Assembly (NCBI GenBank): GCA_945868845.1
Contig: CAMBMS010000023.1
Coordinates: 1 to 37,068 of the forward strand
Source of the DNA: Asaia bogorensis
GTDB taxonomy: Bacteria; Pseudomonadota; Alphaproteobacteria; Acetobacterales; Acetobacteraceae
Length of the DNA: 37,068 bases
Direction: 5' to 3'
Below are positions 1 to 8,408 of this stretch, in pieces. The position numbers were made by a program, and so were the translations under genes. Within the stretch, counting starts at the first letter, position 1, and every line of letters begins with the position of its first letter. A model generated the notes under the pieces. It was not told where the DNA came from and did no database searches. It saw only the letters and a list, made by a program, of their open reading frames with translations.

Positions 1-79
1 TCCAAGCGCTTCCCCCAGACAGACTTAGGGAGCGCCGAACCCCGGCACCCCCCAGTTTAACGCAGCACCTCCCGGTTGA

Positions 80-1324
80 TTAGGCCGGGGGACGCTCCAT
101 CTTGCAGCTCGGTTGCACCGGGCCGGCGGCCTGCTCGCCGTTCAGCAGCTTGATCGTCCTGAAGCCCTTGTCGGTGTTATCGGCTTTGAACCTAGCGTCC
201 TTCGAGACCACGGCGACGGCCAACGGCAGCAGGGCCTGGTGATCCTCGGCGCGCATCTTGATCGGGCCCATCGAGGTATCGACCGTCACCTTTTCCATGG
301 CGAAGGCGAGCGCGTTGACCGACAGCTTGTCGCCGGGTTTGGCCTTCAGCGCCTTCAGCGCCTCGCCCAATCCCCACATGCCGTGCACCGTGTGTCCCTG
401 CACGTTGAGCGGGTAGTTGCCGGTCTTAGCCTTAAAGTCCTCGGCGAAGGCAGCGGTCTTCTCGCCGTTGGCGTCGGCGAAGAAAGTCGACAGCGTGAAG
501 TGGCCCAACGCGGTATCACCAGCGTTGGCGATGTTGCCGGGCTGATCGATCCAGTAGGCGAGAAACCGCGACTTGAGGCCGGAATCGCCGGCGGCCTTCA
601 TCAACAGCAGAAGATCGTTCGACCAATTGCCGGTGACGACCGTATCGGGACGGGCCTCCTTGATCTTTGCGACGTAGGGGGCGAAATCCTGAATCTTGTT
701 CACGTCGTGGATCACGTCGCCGACGATGGTGTAGTCGAACTCCTTGGCGTAGTCGCGCGTCAGCTTCTGCACGTCGTGACCCCAGCTGTAGTTCTGGCCG
801 ATCACGTAGATCCTCTTGCCCAGCGCGTTGGCCTCCTTCATGGCGATCATCATCGCCTTGAGGCGAATTTCGGCGTTGCCGTTCCAACGGAAGTGATAGA
901 AGTGGCACTTGGACCCGGTGAACTCCATGGCTTCGGCGCCAACGTTGATCCAGATCAGCTCCTTGCCGGGATTGCGCGCGTTATGCTTCTGCACATCGGC
1001 GGTGATCTGGCCGCCGATCGCCGAGGAGGCGCCCTGGATGATGATCCGCGCACCGTCGTTAATCGCGGCCTTCATCTTGTCGGCCGCTTCTGAGGGGCCA
1101 CCCTGATTGTCGTATTCGAGTAGTTGGATGCCGTCCGGCCAGACTTTCTCGGCCTCCAGCCGGGCTAGTCCATACTTGATGGCGGTTTGGAACAGCTTCC
1201 CGGTCACCGCCTGGCCGCCGGACAGCGTCTCGATGAGCGCGATCTTGACCGGCTCGGCGCCGGCACCACCGGTGAAGCAGCAAGCAGCCCCCGCCAGCGC
1301 TGCAGCCATGGTTATCATTCGCAT
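80..1324 (-). CDS. ABC transporter periplasmic substrate-binding protein, branched-chain amino acid type
   Basis: The product is a secreted type I periplasmic binding protein (Peripla_BP_6/LivK-like) of about 414 residues that should deliver an amide, amino acid or related small solute to an inner-membrane ABC importer. The mature part begins after a short hydrophobic signal peptide (MRMITMAAALAG..., cleavage near GAGA-EP) with the family's opening KIALIETLSGG. The frame is open further upstream to 1405, but the ATG at 1322-1324 has a GGAGA ribosome site just ahead and directly precedes the signal peptide, so I start there. It lies 372 bases downstream of livF on the same strand, so it may be a second receptor for that importer with its own transcription start. 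The ligand cannot be told from sequence. The family call is secure; the substrate is unknown. Confidence 0.9.
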   Translation of the reverse strand: MRMITMAAALAGAACCFTGGAGAEPVKIALIETLSGGQAVTGKLFQTAIKYGLARLEAEKVWPDGIQLLEYDNQGGPSEAADKMKAAINDGARIIIQGASSAIGGQITADVQKHNARNPGKELIWINVGAEAMEFTGSKCHFYHFRWNGNAEIRLKAMMIAMKEANALGKRIYVIGQNYSWGHDVQKLTRDYAKEFDYTIVGDVIHDVNKIQDFAPYVAKIKEARPDTVVTGNWSNDLLLLMKAAGDSGLKSRFLAYWIDQPGNIANAGDTALGHFTLSTFFADANGEKTAAFAEDFKAKTGNYPLNVQGHTVHGMWGLGEALKALKAKPGDKLSVNALAFAMEKVTVDTSMGPIKMRAEDHQALLPLAVAVVSKDARFKADNTDKGFRTIKLLNGEQAAGPVQPSCKMERPPA

Positions 1325-1696
1325 TGCGTTGTCTCCAAAGCTTCCGTTCGACCGCAGAATTACTGCGGCCCGTGCGCGCCCCCGATCGGACACGGCGGGA
1401 ACCAAGCGTACTTTCCCTCAGCACGCAAACGAATTCTGCTTCGTTCCTCCGTCTCTACGATGAGACCAAAACCATCCCTAACTCACCACCCCAATTCTGT
1501 CTCATAGGCGCTGACCGCTTACACTAAAGAGCAGGGGGTATACCCACGCCATCATCATGGCTAGGAAGCTGAAGAGAGCGCGCTTCAGGGCCACTGCCGG
1601 CACTGGTCCACCAGGACAAGTGCGGGTTCATGATCAATGCCGGGAGAGTGGGTGACAAACAAAATAGCTCTTAATTATATTTTTTTGTAAGCGGCG
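1325..1696. other. Intergenic region between livF and the downstream binding-protein gene
   Basis: These 372 bases hold no convincing gene on either strand. The short frames present have no start site with a ribosome site and no recognisable motif. The part next to livF (about 1660-1690) is AT-rich for this genome and ends in a T-run. A promoter for the 80-1324 gene would be expected here, but I cannot point to clear -35/-10 boxes. Confidence 0.5.
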
Positions 1697-2395
1697 TCAG
1701 ACAGTCAGGAAACGTGTCCGGATATGTTCTTCCTCAGCGCGGAAACGCTGGGGGTCGGCGGAATAGACCACGCGTCCCTTGACCAAGATATGTAGCTCGT
1801 CGGCCATCGCCTGAGCGAGCTTCATGTTCTGCTCGATCAGCAGAATGGTCACGCCGGCCTCGCGCAACAGTCGGATGACGCGGGAAAGCTCGCGCACAAC
1901 CAGCGGCGCCAGGCCCTGGCTCGGCTCGTCGAGAAGAACAAGTTTCGGATCGGAAACCAGCGCGCGGGCGATGGCGAGCATCTGCTGCTCGCCACCCGAG
2001 AGCTGCGAGCCCTTGTTGGCACGGCGCATATCGAGCGAGGGGAAAAGCTCCAGCAACCGCGCAAGGGGCCATGCCCGGGCCGGCGTACGCTCGGCGACCT
2101 TGATGTTCTCGATCACGGTGAGATCGGGAAAAATAAGCCGCCCTTCCGGCACATAGGCGACACCCGCGCGCGCGATGCGGTGCGCGGGCCAACCGGTGAC
2201 GTCGATGCCATTGAGCCGGATTGTGCCGCCGCTCGACGGCACGAGCCCCATAATCGACTTGACAGTCGTGGTCTTGCCGACGCCATTGCGCCCAAGGATG
2301 GCTCCGATCCGCCCGGCGCCGAGCGAGAGATTCACGCCCTGCAGGATGTGACTGGCGCCGTAATACGTGTTGAGACCCACGATCTCAAGCATCAC
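1697..2395 (-). CDS. livF: Branched-chain amino acid-type ABC transporter ATP-binding protein LivF
   Basis: This is the second of two cytoplasmic ATPase subunits that power a Liv-type importer. It shows a Walker A GRNGVGKT (residues 35-42), the LivF-typical VPEGR (82-86), the ABC signature LSGGEQ (132-137), Walker B LVLLDEP (152-158) and a switch His region near LLIEQN. At 232 residues it matches the usual LivF length. Its start overlaps the livG stop by four bases (ATGA at 2392-2395), so translation of the two is probably coupled. It is the last gene of the SBP-livH-livM-livG-livF run. The LivF assignment against LivG rests on length and the VPEGR loop. Confidence 0.95.
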   Translation of the reverse strand: MMLEIVGLNTYYGASHILQGVNLSLGAGRIGAILGRNGVGKTTTVKSIMGLVPSSGGTIRLNGIDVTGWPAHRIARAGVAYVPEGRLIFPDLTVIENIKVAERTPARAWPLARLLELFPSLDMRRANKGSQLSGGEQQMLAIARALVSDPKLVLLDEPSQGLAPLVVRELSRVIRLLREAGVTILLIEQNMKLAQAMADELHILVKGRVVYSADPQRFRAEEEHIRTRFLTV

Positions 2396-3147
2396 TCTAT
2401 GCCCCCGAGATAGGCTTCCTGCACCCGCGCATCGACGCGCACCGCTTCCGGCACATCGTCGGCAATGACGGCGCCGCGATGCAACACAGTGATCCGGTGC
2501 GCAAGGCGGAAGACAACCTCCATGTCGTGTTCGACGAGTAGCACAGTCAGGCGCGCCTGTTCGAGAAAACGCGCAAGTGTCTCCACAGCCTCCGCCGTTT
2601 CCTCGACGGAAAGGCCCTGCGTCGGCTCGTCGAGGATCAGTATTTTAGGCTGCTGCGCCATCGCCATCGCCACTTCCAGCAAACGCTGATCGCCATGGCT
2701 CAACAGACCCGCCGGGCGATCGGCGATGGGGCCGAGCGAGAGTTGCTCGAGCGCATGCTCGCCCCTGCGGCGGGCGGCGGCGAACACATCCCTGCCGCCA
2801 AAGGGTAACCAACGGCGATCATCGCGCGCCTGCGCCGCAAGAGTTACGTTCTCGCGCGCCGTCATTTCTGGAAACAGTGAGGTAAGCTGGAAAGTGCGTG
2901 ACAGGCCGCGCTGGCACATCGCGTGTGCCGGCAGCCTGGTGACATCCTCGCCCGCAAAACGTACGACGCCAGCGGTCGGCGTGACGACGCCGCTGATCAG
3001 ATGGAACAGCGTCGTCTTTCCGGCGCCGTTAGGTCCAATAACGGCACGCACCTCGCCCTCAGCAACCTGCATCGAGACTTCATCGACGGCAATTAGGGCG
3101 CCGTAATGCTTGGTGAGCCCGATTACTTCCAACATCGGCTCAGTCAT
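2392..3147 (-). CDS. livG: Branched-chain amino acid-type ABC transporter ATP-binding protein LivG
   Basis: This is the first ATPase subunit of the Liv-type importer, 251 residues long. Visible motifs are Walker A GPNGAGKT (38-45), the Q-loop in RTFQLTSLFP, the signature variant LSHGDQ (149-154) and Walker B ILILDEP (169-175), followed by the family's TQGLS. The longer spacer between Q-loop and signature (about 110-140) and the C-terminal EAYLGG are LivG hallmarks. The gene overlaps livM by eight bases upstream and livF by four bases downstream, so the three are one transcriptional and probably translationally coupled unit. Confidence 0.95.
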   Translation of the reverse strand: MTEPMLEVIGLTKHYGALIAVDEVSMQVAEGEVRAVIGPNGAGKTTLFHLISGVVTPTAGVVRFAGEDVTRLPAHAMCQRGLSRTFQLTSLFPEMTARENVTLAAQARDDRRWLPFGGRDVFAAARRRGEHALEQLSLGPIADRPAGLLSHGDQRLLEVAMAMAQQPKILILDEPTQGLSVEETAEAVETLARFLEQARLTVLLVEHDMEVVFRLAHRITVLHRGAVIADDVPEAVRVDARVQEAYLGGIE

Positions 3148-4096
3148 GGTGCGCCTCCTTCGCCGTGGCGCGACTGCGCCAATCCGTGGCTAGGCCCCAA
3201 ATGCCCTGAGGCGCAAACAGCACGAAGGCGATGAAGACTAGGCCAAAGAACAGCGCCCAGGCCTCAGTGTAAGACGAAAGCTGGTGCTCCAGCAGCATGA
3301 AGAAGGCTGCGCCGAGGATCGGCCCGATCAGCGTGCCCGAGCCGCCGACAATGACCATGATCAGAACCTGGCCAGAGAGCAGCCAGAACAGCAGCTCAGT
3401 ATTTGCGAAGCCGGCAAACGGGGCGTACAGCGCGCCGGCCAGCCCGCCCAACGCGTAGGCAATCGCCACCACGGCGATTTTGTAGCGACGCGTATTGTAG
3501 CCCAACGCCACTGCCTTGGGCTCGTTTTCCCGGATGCCACGCAGCACGGCGCCGAACGGCGAGGCAACGAGGGCGCGGGCGAACAGGAACGCGCCCAGGA
3601 GACAGGCGAGGGCAAGGTAATAGAATCCGGTCTTACTTGTCAGCACATCGATGCCGAATGGTCCTACGCGGCGCGGGATGCCAGCCAAGCCATCCGATCC
3701 ACCGGTTACCGAGGTCCATTTGAATGCCACGGCGTAGAGCAGTTGGGCGAACGCGAGCGTCAGCATCGAGAAGGAGACACCTGTCGCCGTTGTGCACACC
3801 CAGCCGACGCCGATGGCAACGATACCGGTGAGCAGGCTGGCAAGCAGGATCGCAACCGGCAGGGAGAGATCGGTGTGCAGCAAGATATAGCCCGAGGTGT
3901 AGGCACCCAGCCCATAGGCCGCAGCATGGCCGAAGGAGACGAGCCGCGTGTAACCCAACATCAGATCGAGGCTCATGGCGAACAGGCCGAGAATGACCAA
4001 CTCGGTCAGTAGTGTCATGGCGAACAAGGGCAACCCGAATGGGGCTGCAATCAGGAGGGCGAGAACACCGAGCCCAGCAAGCGAAGCGCCACGCAT
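3140..4096 (-). CDS. livM: Branched-chain amino acid-type ABC transporter permease LivM
   Basis: An inner-membrane permease of 318 residues with about eight to ten hydrophobic segments. The family region GLFAMSLDLMLGYTRLVSFGHAA lies near residues 37-60. The coupling loop that contacts the ATPases is visible as LRGIRENEPKAVALGYN (about 185-202). It forms the translocation pathway with LivH. Only four bases separate it from the livH stop, and it overlaps livG. A hydrophilic tail (DWRSRATAKEAHHD) ends the protein. The LivM rather than LivH assignment follows from the RENE coupling loop and length. Confidence 0.93.
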   Translation of the reverse strand: MRGASLAGLGVLALLIAAPFGLPLFAMTLLTELVILGLFAMSLDLMLGYTRLVSFGHAAAYGLGAYTSGYILLHTDLSLPVAILLASLLTGIVAIGVGWVCTTATGVSFSMLTLAFAQLLYAVAFKWTSVTGGSDGLAGIPRRVGPFGIDVLTSKTGFYYLALACLLGAFLFARALVASPFGAVLRGIRENEPKAVALGYNTRRYKIAVVAIAYALGGLAGALYAPFAGFANTELLFWLLSGQVLIMVIVGGSGTLIGPILGAAFFMLLEHQLSSYTEAWALFFGLVFIAFVLFAPQGIWGLATDWRSRATAKEAHHD

Positions 4097-4100
4097 CGTC

Positions 4101-4970
4101 CTAGGATTCTTTACCGAGCAGCCCGCCAGGCCGCACGATCAGCACCAGCAGCATGATGAGATACATGAAGGCCAGGGCGAGGTCTGGATAGTAATAATTA
4201 CCAAACACCTGCACGAAGGCGACTAGCAGCGCGCCGATCAGGGAACCGAGAAAGCTGCCCATGCCACCGATAATGATGATGACGAAGGCATCGATCACCG
4301 CGGCAAAGGCCATACCATGCGCTGCCGTGACCAGCGGCGCGGCGAGCACCCCGCCCAGCGCCGCCAGCGCGCAACCGATGCCGAACACGGCGGAGCGGAT
4401 GAGCTTCACGTCCACACCCAGCGCATGCACCATCTCAGCGTTCTGCGCGGTCGCGCGGATCAGCAGACCAAGCCGCGTACGTTCCAACGCCAGCCAAAGG
4501 CATGTCGCCATGATGGCGCCGGCGGCAGCAAGGAACAGCCGGTAGACCGGAAACGGCTCATCGAGCAGGAATACAACCCCCGCGAGAGAAGCAGGGGGCG
4601 GGACCTGCAACGCGTCCGATCCCCAGCCGAGCCTGACGGCCTCGCCCACAACCAGCGCAAGGCCGAAGGTAACCATGAGAAACGCGTGCGCGTCCCGGCC
4701 ATAGAGCCGGCGTAAGATTACGAATTCGAAGGCCCCACCCATCAGCCCGACGGCGAGCGGCGCCAGCAACAGGGCCGCCCAGAAGCTGCCGGTGAGCACC
4801 ACCACGGTAAAGGCTGCGAAGGCCCCCAACATATAGATGGTTCCATGCGCGAAATTGACGATGCGCATGATGCCGAAGATCAATGTCAGGCCGACGCCAA
4901 GAAAAAACAGCAACGCGGCTTGCGACAGGGCGTTGATGCCCTGCGTTACGAAGAAGGCGAAGCTTGACAT
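4101..4970 (-). CDS. livH: Branched-chain amino acid-type ABC transporter permease LivH
   Basis: An inner-membrane permease of 289 residues and partner of LivM. Diagnostic LivH features are the N-terminal GVGLTLIFGIMRIVNFAHG segment (residues 26-44), the coupling loop GLLIRATAQNAEMVHALGV, and the conserved late segment IGGMGSFLGSLIGAL. It starts 50 bases after the binding-protein stop, in the same direction, and is followed after four bases by livM. I see no sign of damage. The solute class follows from the binding protein and cannot be fixed more closely from the permease. Confidence 0.94.
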   Translation of the reverse strand: MSSFAFFVTQGINALSQAALLFFLGVGLTLIFGIMRIVNFAHGTIYMLGAFAAFTVVVLTGSFWAALLLAPLAVGLMGGAFEFVILRRLYGRDAHAFLMVTFGLALVVGEAVRLGWGSDALQVPPPASLAGVVFLLDEPFPVYRLFLAAAGAIMATCLWLALERTRLGLLIRATAQNAEMVHALGVDVKLIRSAVFGIGCALAALGGVLAAPLVTAAHGMAFAAVIDAFVIIIIGGMGSFLGSLIGALLVAFVQVFGNYYYPDLALAFMYLIMLLVLIVRPGGLLGKES

Positions 4971-5020
4971 ACGACCATCTTATCTTGCTTCAGCCGGCGG
5001 GGACAAGTCGGTGCGCGCCT

Positions 5021-6241
5021 TCAATCGTCGTATGTCATCTTGTTGCAGGGCGGCGTGACACGTTCCGCCGGGAAGGTCGCAATGACTTCGGGCACCGGGT
5101 AGGAGAAACCTTGGCGCTTCGCCGCCTTGACGATATAGCCCTGCTGCACGCCTTGATGATCGCATTTTCGGATATGCACCTTGCCCTTAATGTCATCAAT
5201 AACGATATCCTCTAGCGCCGGGCGTAACTTGGCGGCCTCGATACCGCCAGCCTTAGTGATGCCGGCGACGAACACCTGCTGGCACTGCCATTGCTCGCCC
5301 TCGAACTGGTCGGGCGGGGTGCCAGCATGTTCCTTCTGCCAAGCCTCGACGAATACCTTATTTTTCGCATTGTCGATGGTGAAGGCGTAACGCGAGGAGA
5401 CGGTCATACCTAGGCAGGCATCGCCCACCGCTCGCATAGTGGAAAGCTCCAACTGCTCGGCCAGCAATTCCACACGCGAGGCCAACTGGTATTGGGCGGC
5501 CTGGGCGATGAAGGCGTTGTTGTCATCGCCGGCGAGTACGAGATAGACGGCATCAGCACCCGATTGGCGAATGCGAGTGATGTAGGTGGAGTAGTCCTTG
5601 GTGCCAGTCGGCGCGAACACTTTGCCGACGAACTCCTTACCCATGCGCTTCACCTCGGTCTCGAACACCTGGATGCTGTTGTGACCCCAGGCATAGTCGA
5701 GGCCAAGCGCAAAGAATTTCTTCAACTTGGAGCCGCTCACATAGAGCGAGACCGCCCGCGTGCCCATCGGGCCGGATGTGTTGGCGCGGAAGAAATTCGG
5801 CACGAAGCTTTCCGCGGTGAGGCGGCCGTCACCATTGTCGGAGGAGATGAAGATCGCGTCCCATTCCTGCAGCTTCGGCACGATGGCCAGTGCTTCCGAC
5901 GACAGCGTGATACCGGTGAAAAGGCGAACATCGTACCGCTCCACCATTTCCTGCGCCTTGCGCACGCAGGTGGCGGGGTTGCCGGCCGTATCCTCGATAA
6001 TGAGTTCGACCTTGCGGCCAAGGATGCCACCCTTGTCGTTGATATATTTGGTATGGAATTCAGCGCCGCGCTTCTGCTGTTGTCCGACCGATCCGAGAGG
6101 CCCTGTGAGCGCGAGCGGCATACCGATCTTGATCGTATTGCGGCCCTGCGCAAGTGCGCTTGTCCAAATATACGGCGTGGCGATTCCAGCTCCCGTACCT
6201 ACCAATATGGCGCGGCGCGTGAAACGATATTCGGTGGCCAT
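5021..6241 (-). CDS. ABC transporter substrate-binding protein, Liv type, probably Tat-exported
   Basis: The receptor of the adjacent Liv importer, first gene of the SBP-livH-livM-livG-livF operon. After an N-terminal export signal (FTRRAILVGTGAG..., a twin-arginine followed by a hydrophobic stretch and an ALAQG cleavage region) comes the Peripla_BP_6 core beginning KIGMPLALTGPLGSVGQQQ. I chose the ATG at 6239-6241 because GGAGTGGAG lies just upstream; an in-frame TTG at 6254-6256 would add five residues but places that ribosome site inside the gene. It resembles the product of 80-1324 only at family level, so the cluster has two different receptors. Export through Tat is an inference from the RR motif. 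The ligand is unknown. Confidence 0.92.
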   Translation of the reverse strand: MATEYRFTRRAILVGTGAGIATPYIWTSALAQGRNTIKIGMPLALTGPLGSVGQQQKRGAEFHTKYINDKGGILGRKVELIIEDTAGNPATCVRKAQEMVERYDVRLFTGITLSSEALAIVPKLQEWDAIFISSDNGDGRLTAESFVPNFFRANTSGPMGTRAVSLYVSGSKLKKFFALGLDYAWGHNSIQVFETEVKRMGKEFVGKVFAPTGTKDYSTYITRIRQSGADAVYLVLAGDDNNAFIAQAAQYQLASRVELLAEQLELSTMRAVGDACLGMTVSSRYAFTIDNAKNKVFVEAWQKEHAGTPPDQFEGEQWQCQQVFVAGITKAGGIEAAKLRPALEDIVIDDIKGKVHIRKCDHQGVQQGYIVKAAKRQGFSYPVPEVIATFPAERVTPPCNKMTYDD

Positions 6242-6397
6242 TTGCTCCACTCCCAAAATGAGGCCACGTGTCCGGACGCGGCTCAGTAATTTACGCTAGC
6301 ATCGTCATCCGACCACGACAACACTGTTATCGCAAGGCTGGGATGGCACGGTGAACGATTTTATTAATGAATGCGGGGGGGCCGCAACCGACTGTCT

Positions 6398-6620
6398 CTG
6401 ATTCGTCAAGTGATTGAGAAGACTTTGAGCCGACGGGTGGCATCGGAGGATCTGGGGATCAATGTGCGCTAGCTTCAACGTCTAGTCCGGATCTGGAAGC
6501 TGTCCAGGGCCAAGGAGCTGATCAACCGTCAGCAAGGCCGACCATCAAACAATCGCCTCACGGGCGCCATCCCCGATCCGACGAACTGGTGCAGATTGAT
6601 GGCTGCCCGTATGGCTCGGC
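6398..6620 (+). pseudogene. Remnant of an ISNCY-type transposase (helix-turn-helix part plus a scrap of the DDE domain)
   Basis: In one frame from 6398 the sequence reads like the N-terminal helix-turn-helix of ISNCY-type transposases: a region around ASEDLGINVR, then a TAG stop at 6470-6472, then LQRLVRIWKLSRAKELINRQQ followed by GRPSNNRL. That family normally reads ...LL-RYR..GA.GL..RRRGRPSNRRL. A second frame then gives ELVQIDGCPYG (about 6583-6615), the hallmark of the first catalytic Asp region (ELVQIDGSPHDWFE). Everything between these parts (well over 100 residues) is deleted, and the frame shifts. No intact transposase or terminal repeats remain visible. The family name is from memory of conserved motifs; a database search would settle it. 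Confidence 0.72.
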
Positions 6621-6966
6621 CAACGGGTATGGCCAACGCATTCGCCTGCATGGGTTTGATACCCCAGAAAGCCGCCAGGATTACCGGGACGCCACCGGCG
6701 TTGCCAGGCGTTGCGTACAGAACACCTTGCTGGCCCTCGCCGATCACATCGGCATTGCGCCAGTGCACTGTGAGAGCAAAATCCATGATCGTTATCGCCC
6801 CCTAGTTGCAACTTATTTCCTAGGCGGGCAGACTCAGAACCAACGGATGGCGGCCACCGGTTGGGCCTTAGCCTATCGGGTCTACAGCTGCGGTTATGTC
6901 ACCGCAGAGGAGCGTGCGCGCGTTGTCCGTCTGGGGATCTGGATAGGCGGCTTCACGATGCCATAG
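6589..6966 (+). pseudogene. N-terminally truncated thermonuclease (SNase-like) gene fused to a transposase scrap
   Basis: From about 6625 the frame reads GQRIRLHGFDTPES, then CESKIHDRYRPLVATYFLGG, GWALAYRVYS and RLGIWIGGF. This is a near-complete SNase/TNase fold (OB fold) as found in small secreted or periplasmic nucleases. The active-site residues seen in staphylococcal nuclease have counterparts here: Arg and Asp in RLHGFD, Glu in TPES and Arg in DRYRP. The start of the domain, including the V.DGDT segment with the metal-binding Asp, and any signal peptide are missing. The frame instead runs into VQIDGCPYG from the transposase remnant. A GTG at 6589 could start it but has no good ribosome site. 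I take it as an inactive remnant. Confidence 0.75.
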
Positions 6967-6998
6967 GATTGGCGAGCCTCGAGAAAGAAATAACAGGC

Positions 6999-7604
6999 AT
7001 GGTCAACAAAATAATTATAATACGAATGCAGAATAGTGTTAACGTTCTTCGCCGTTTGGGTAAGATTTTCGTTGGCTTACTGTTGCTGGTTGGCGGCTGT
7101 ACAGGTACGCCCGATGGGGTGGTTCCCGTGAGCCCATTTGATGCCCAGCGCTATAAAGGCGAATGGTTTGAGATCATGCGCCTCGATCACAGCTTCGAGC
7201 GCGGCCTGACGAACGTCACGGCAACCTACACCCTGCGGGACGACGGTTCTGTCGGCGTGCTCAATCGCGGCTTTGATCGCAAGACCTACCGGTGGAAAGA
7301 CGCCGATGGACGCGCCGTCTTCCAGGGCGGAAAGGATACCGCTAGCCTTTCCGTAACATTCTTCTGGCCGTTCTCCGGCGGATATCACGTCTTCGCACTC
7401 GATCAGGAGGATTATGGTTGGGCTTTGGTCTCGGGCCCGTCGCGTAACTACCTGTGGCTCCTGGCTCGCCGGCCAGATTTCGCACCCAATATCAGAAGTC
7501 ATTTGGTCAATATGGCACGTCACGCCGGCTTTCCAGTAAATGAGCTGATACTTGTAGAACACGGTAAACCAGCATGCACGCTAGATACGTCTACTACGCA
7601 ATGA
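6999..7604 (+). CDS. Lipocalin-family lipoprotein (Blc-like)
   Basis: A predicted lipoprotein of about 201 residues. The N-terminus has a positively charged stretch, a hydrophobic run (FVGLLLLVGG) and a lipobox ending in Cys34, so the protein is probably lipidated and membrane-anchored. The lipocalin core follows: FDAQRYKGEWFEIMRLDHSFERG (the G-x-W motif in YKGEW), VTATYTLRDDGSVGVLNRGF and the late motif DYGWALVSGPSRNYLWLLARRP. This is the pattern of bacterial Blc-type lipocalins, which bind fatty acids or lysophospholipids at the outer membrane. Blc function here is inferred. I use the ATG at 6999, since a longer frame from 6861 overlaps the nuclease remnant; an internal ATG at 7026 is an alternative. 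It is intact although its surroundings are decayed. Confidence 0.85.
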   Translation: MVNKIIIIRMQNSVNVLRRLGKIFVGLLLLVGGCTGTPDGVVPVSPFDAQRYKGEWFEIMRLDHSFERGLTNVTATYTLRDDGSVGVLNRGFDRKTYRWKDADGRAVFQGGKDTASLSVTFFWPFSGGYHVFALDQEDYGWALVSGPSRNYLWLLARRPDFAPNIRSHLVNMARHAGFPVNELILVEHGKPACTLDTSTTQ

Positions 7605-7653
7605 GTCTTTGTCCAGATTATGCATCCGCTATAGTCAAGAAGATCTGAATCTC

Positions 7654-8169
7654 ATGCCGCAGAAAGCCAAGGTCATGATCATTAATGACAAGATGCAGCA
7701 CGACTATCGCTACGTCCTGACTGAACCGACGGGGCGCAATTTTCACCCGGATTTTCTACCCGAGTTGACACCCAAAGAGATGTTGGCTCTCGGTATTTTT
7801 GGCGGTAAATACATGACCGATTGCCGTGAGGAGTTCCCCTCGAATTGGTTCACGCTCGCCAAACTCTCGCCTACGGGTAGAAACTCCGCCATCAACTATT
7901 TCGGTGTCAATGCCAGCCAACCCCTGTCGGTATGGCGCAAAAATGGCTGGCTGCATGCTGACGATCCACGCGGTTGGTTCCAGTGGTATTGCCGTTACTT
8001 TCTGGGCCGCCGAGTGCCCGGGGAAGATCAACGCCAGATCAAGCGTTGGAAGGCGATTCGCCGACACATTGCGCAGATCAAGCAGAACTGCGAGCCTGGG
8101 GATCCTTTTTGCCGGCCACGGCAGAGGCAGGCTTTGCTACACTGGGCCTACGATAGTCGCCAGATGTGA
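7654..8169 (+). CDS. Conserved protein of unknown function
   Basis: A soluble protein of about 171 residues with no signal peptide or membrane segment. The central part, ELTPKEMLALGIFGGKYMTDC then EEFPSNWF, NYFGVNASQPLSVWR, DDPRGWFQWYCRYFLGRR and the C-terminal CEPGDPFCRPRQRQALLHWAYDSR, matches a conserved family I remember as uncharacterised, rich in Trp, Cys and Arg. Several Cys (TDC, WYC, NC-PGDPFC) could bind metal, but this is only a possibility. The frame is open from a TTG at 7609; I prefer the ATG at 7654, though ATGs at 7675 (AAGG just ahead) and 7693 are also possible. It starts about 50 bases after the lipocalin gene on the same strand. Confidence 0.75.
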   Translation: MPQKAKVMIINDKMQHDYRYVLTEPTGRNFHPDFLPELTPKEMLALGIFGGKYMTDCREEFPSNWFTLAKLSPTGRNSAINYFGVNASQPLSVWRKNGWLHADDPRGWFQWYCRYFLGRRVPGEDQRQIKRWKAIRRHIAQIKQNCEPGDPFCRPRQRQALLHWAYDSRQM

Positions 8170-8204
8170 ACGTCCCATAATCTGGTTTGAAGTAGGACTG
8201 TGCC

Positions 8205-8391
8205 ATGCCTGAGAACGCGGGGAGCGTTTAGGATCTGGAAACCGTTCCCGACCTGAGGACGGCGGCGCAGATGTACGGACTGGACGGCCATGCCGAAGAA
8301 GAGGTCCGCGGCATAATGGGAACGAGCTTTCCCAAACACTCGCTACACAGCATAAATTGTATCGGCGACCTGCGGCGTTGGTCAAAGCTGA
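8205..8391 (+). pseudogene. 5' fragment of a PolB-related 3'-5' exonuclease gene
   Basis: From the ATG at 8205 the frame reads MPENAGSV, a TAG stop (8229-8231), then DLETVPDLRTAAQMYGLDG, EEEVRGIMGTSFPKH and LHSINCIGDL. This matches the start of the predicted 3'-5' exonucleases related to the PolB exonuclease domain, which normally begin ...VFDIETVPDL and continue ...FPKH.YHSIVCIGAL. The stop replaces the Phe just before the catalytic Asp-x-Glu (DLE). The similarity ends near 8391 and the rest of the roughly 250-residue gene is gone. It is clearly a decayed remnant and not a short functional gene. Confidence 0.75.
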
Positions 8392-8408
8392 ATGAATGGC
8401 TGTCCAGG

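Noticed and set aside
5492-6289. A long plus-strand frame opposite the binding-protein gene
   Set aside because: Shadow of a real coding region; no ribosome site or recognisable domain.
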